This document shows, piece by piece, positions 5,985 to 6,270 of a stretch of 6,270 nt of DNA. Numbering within the stretch: position 1 is the first letter of the stretch; each line of letters opens with the position of its first letter. A program made the translations under genes and the position numbers. The stretch is from positions 1 to 6,270 of the forward strand of contig JALUTJ010000068.1 of the NCBI GenBank assembly GCA_027057985.1, given 5' to 3'. Below the pieces are notes generated by a model. That model saw nothing but the letters and a program-made list of their open reading frames with translations, ran no database searches and was not told the DNA's origin. Origin of the DNA: Chromatiales bacterium (lineage in GTDB: Bacteria > Pseudomonadota > Gammaproteobacteria > UBA6429 > Thiohalophilaceae).

Positions 5985-6270
5985 TTAAAAACCCAGGCTT
6001 GAAAGCAGATCATCCACTTCATCCTGGCCTGAAACTGTGTCGGCATGTGCCAGTCCTGGTACCGGTGGTCCATCCAGTGAACCTGCCTCCTCTTTTTCTT
6101 TCTTGATTTGTGGCGCACCTGTCATCTTGATCAGGCCCACCAGCTTGTCTTCAACTTCATTTACAAGGTTAATGACGCGTTTAATTATCTGTCCGGTCAG
6201 GTCCTGGAACTCCTGTGCCAGTAATACTTTTGTTAGATGCTCCTTAACCTCATCCAGCTCGGTGGCATTA
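5985..6270 (-). CDS. cheZ: CheY-P phosphatase CheZ (C-terminal 95 codons; 5' end outside the window)
   Basis: CheZ removes phosphate from CheY-P and so ends the motor signal. The visible part starts NATELDEVKEHL and contains the catalytic core LLAQEFQDLTGQIIKRV. Within it, D-L-T-G-Q carries the Asp and Gln that match D143 and Q147 of E. coli CheZ (codons at 6201-6203 and 6189-6191). A helix (VINLVNEVEDKLVGLIKM) follows, completing one arm of the long hairpin. Next is a Pro/Gly/Glu-rich flexible linker, and the protein ends QDEVDDLLSSLGF. This ending closely matches the C-terminal CheY-binding peptide of enteric CheZ, so both functional parts are present. The TAA stop is at 5985-5987, 22 nt before cheA. 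The reading frame is open to the window edge. Confidence 0.96.
   Translation of the reverse strand, partial: NATELDEVKEHLTKVLLAQEFQDLTGQIIKRVINLVNEVEDKLVGLIKMTGAPQIKKEKEEAGSLDGPPVPGLAHADTVSGQDEVDDLLSSLGF

Noticed and set aside
1..6270. Horizontal transfer, phage or insertion-sequence traces
   Set aside because: No transposase, integrase, terminal inverted repeats or tRNA remnants were seen, and all genes form one continuous operon with similar base composition.

Overview
All readable genes lie on the minus strand and form one tightly packed block of a flagellar chemotaxis operon. In transcription order (right to left) they are: the 3' part of cheZ, then cheA, cheB, motC, motD, a parA-family gene that I call parC, and the 5' part of a CheW-like gene (probable parP). 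Gaps are 22 nt (cheZ-cheA), 50 nt (cheA-cheB) and 17 nt (motC-motD). The other three junctions overlap: ATGA for cheB/motC, GTGA for motD/parC, and 14 nt for parC/parP. There is no non-coding stretch longer than 50 nt, no recognisable promoter or terminator, and no RNA gene, mobile element or CRISPR array.

The organism is most likely a gammaproteobacterium with polar flagella, outside the enteric group. The reasons are the presence of cheZ, the order cheZ-cheA-cheB-motC-motD-parA-cheW (which I recall from Pseudomonas; Vibrio has a similar cluster without the motor genes), and the moderate G+C content. I cannot name a genus.

The genes make a coherent set. CheA is the receptor-coupled histidine kinase. 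CheZ removes phosphate from CheY-P, and CheB is the phospho-regulated receptor methylesterase/deamidase. MotC and MotD form the stator that powers the motor. ParC and ParP, in Vibrio and Pseudomonas relatives, place the chemoreceptor array at the cell pole. CheY would be expected just upstream (beyond base 6270), and the rest of parP and a cheW just downstream (below base 1). No cheR is visible.

The most interesting signal is inside CheA. The region between the HPt domain and the dimerisation domain (about residues 125-350) shows no folded CheY-binding P2 domain. It holds four copies of an acidic motif, (I/S)-(T/D)-(D/E)-E-(E)-F-E-A-L-(L/M)-D, three of them followed by D-(L/I)-H-G-(E/K)-G-x-F-S-x-D-K. 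Residue by residue this motif resembles the N-terminal CheY-P-binding peptide of FliM (L-S-Q-A-E-I-D-A-L-L-N) and, more loosely, the C-terminal CheY-binding peptide of CheZ encoded in the same window. I suggest that the repeats are short linear docking motifs, for CheY in place of P2, or for ParP/array localisation.
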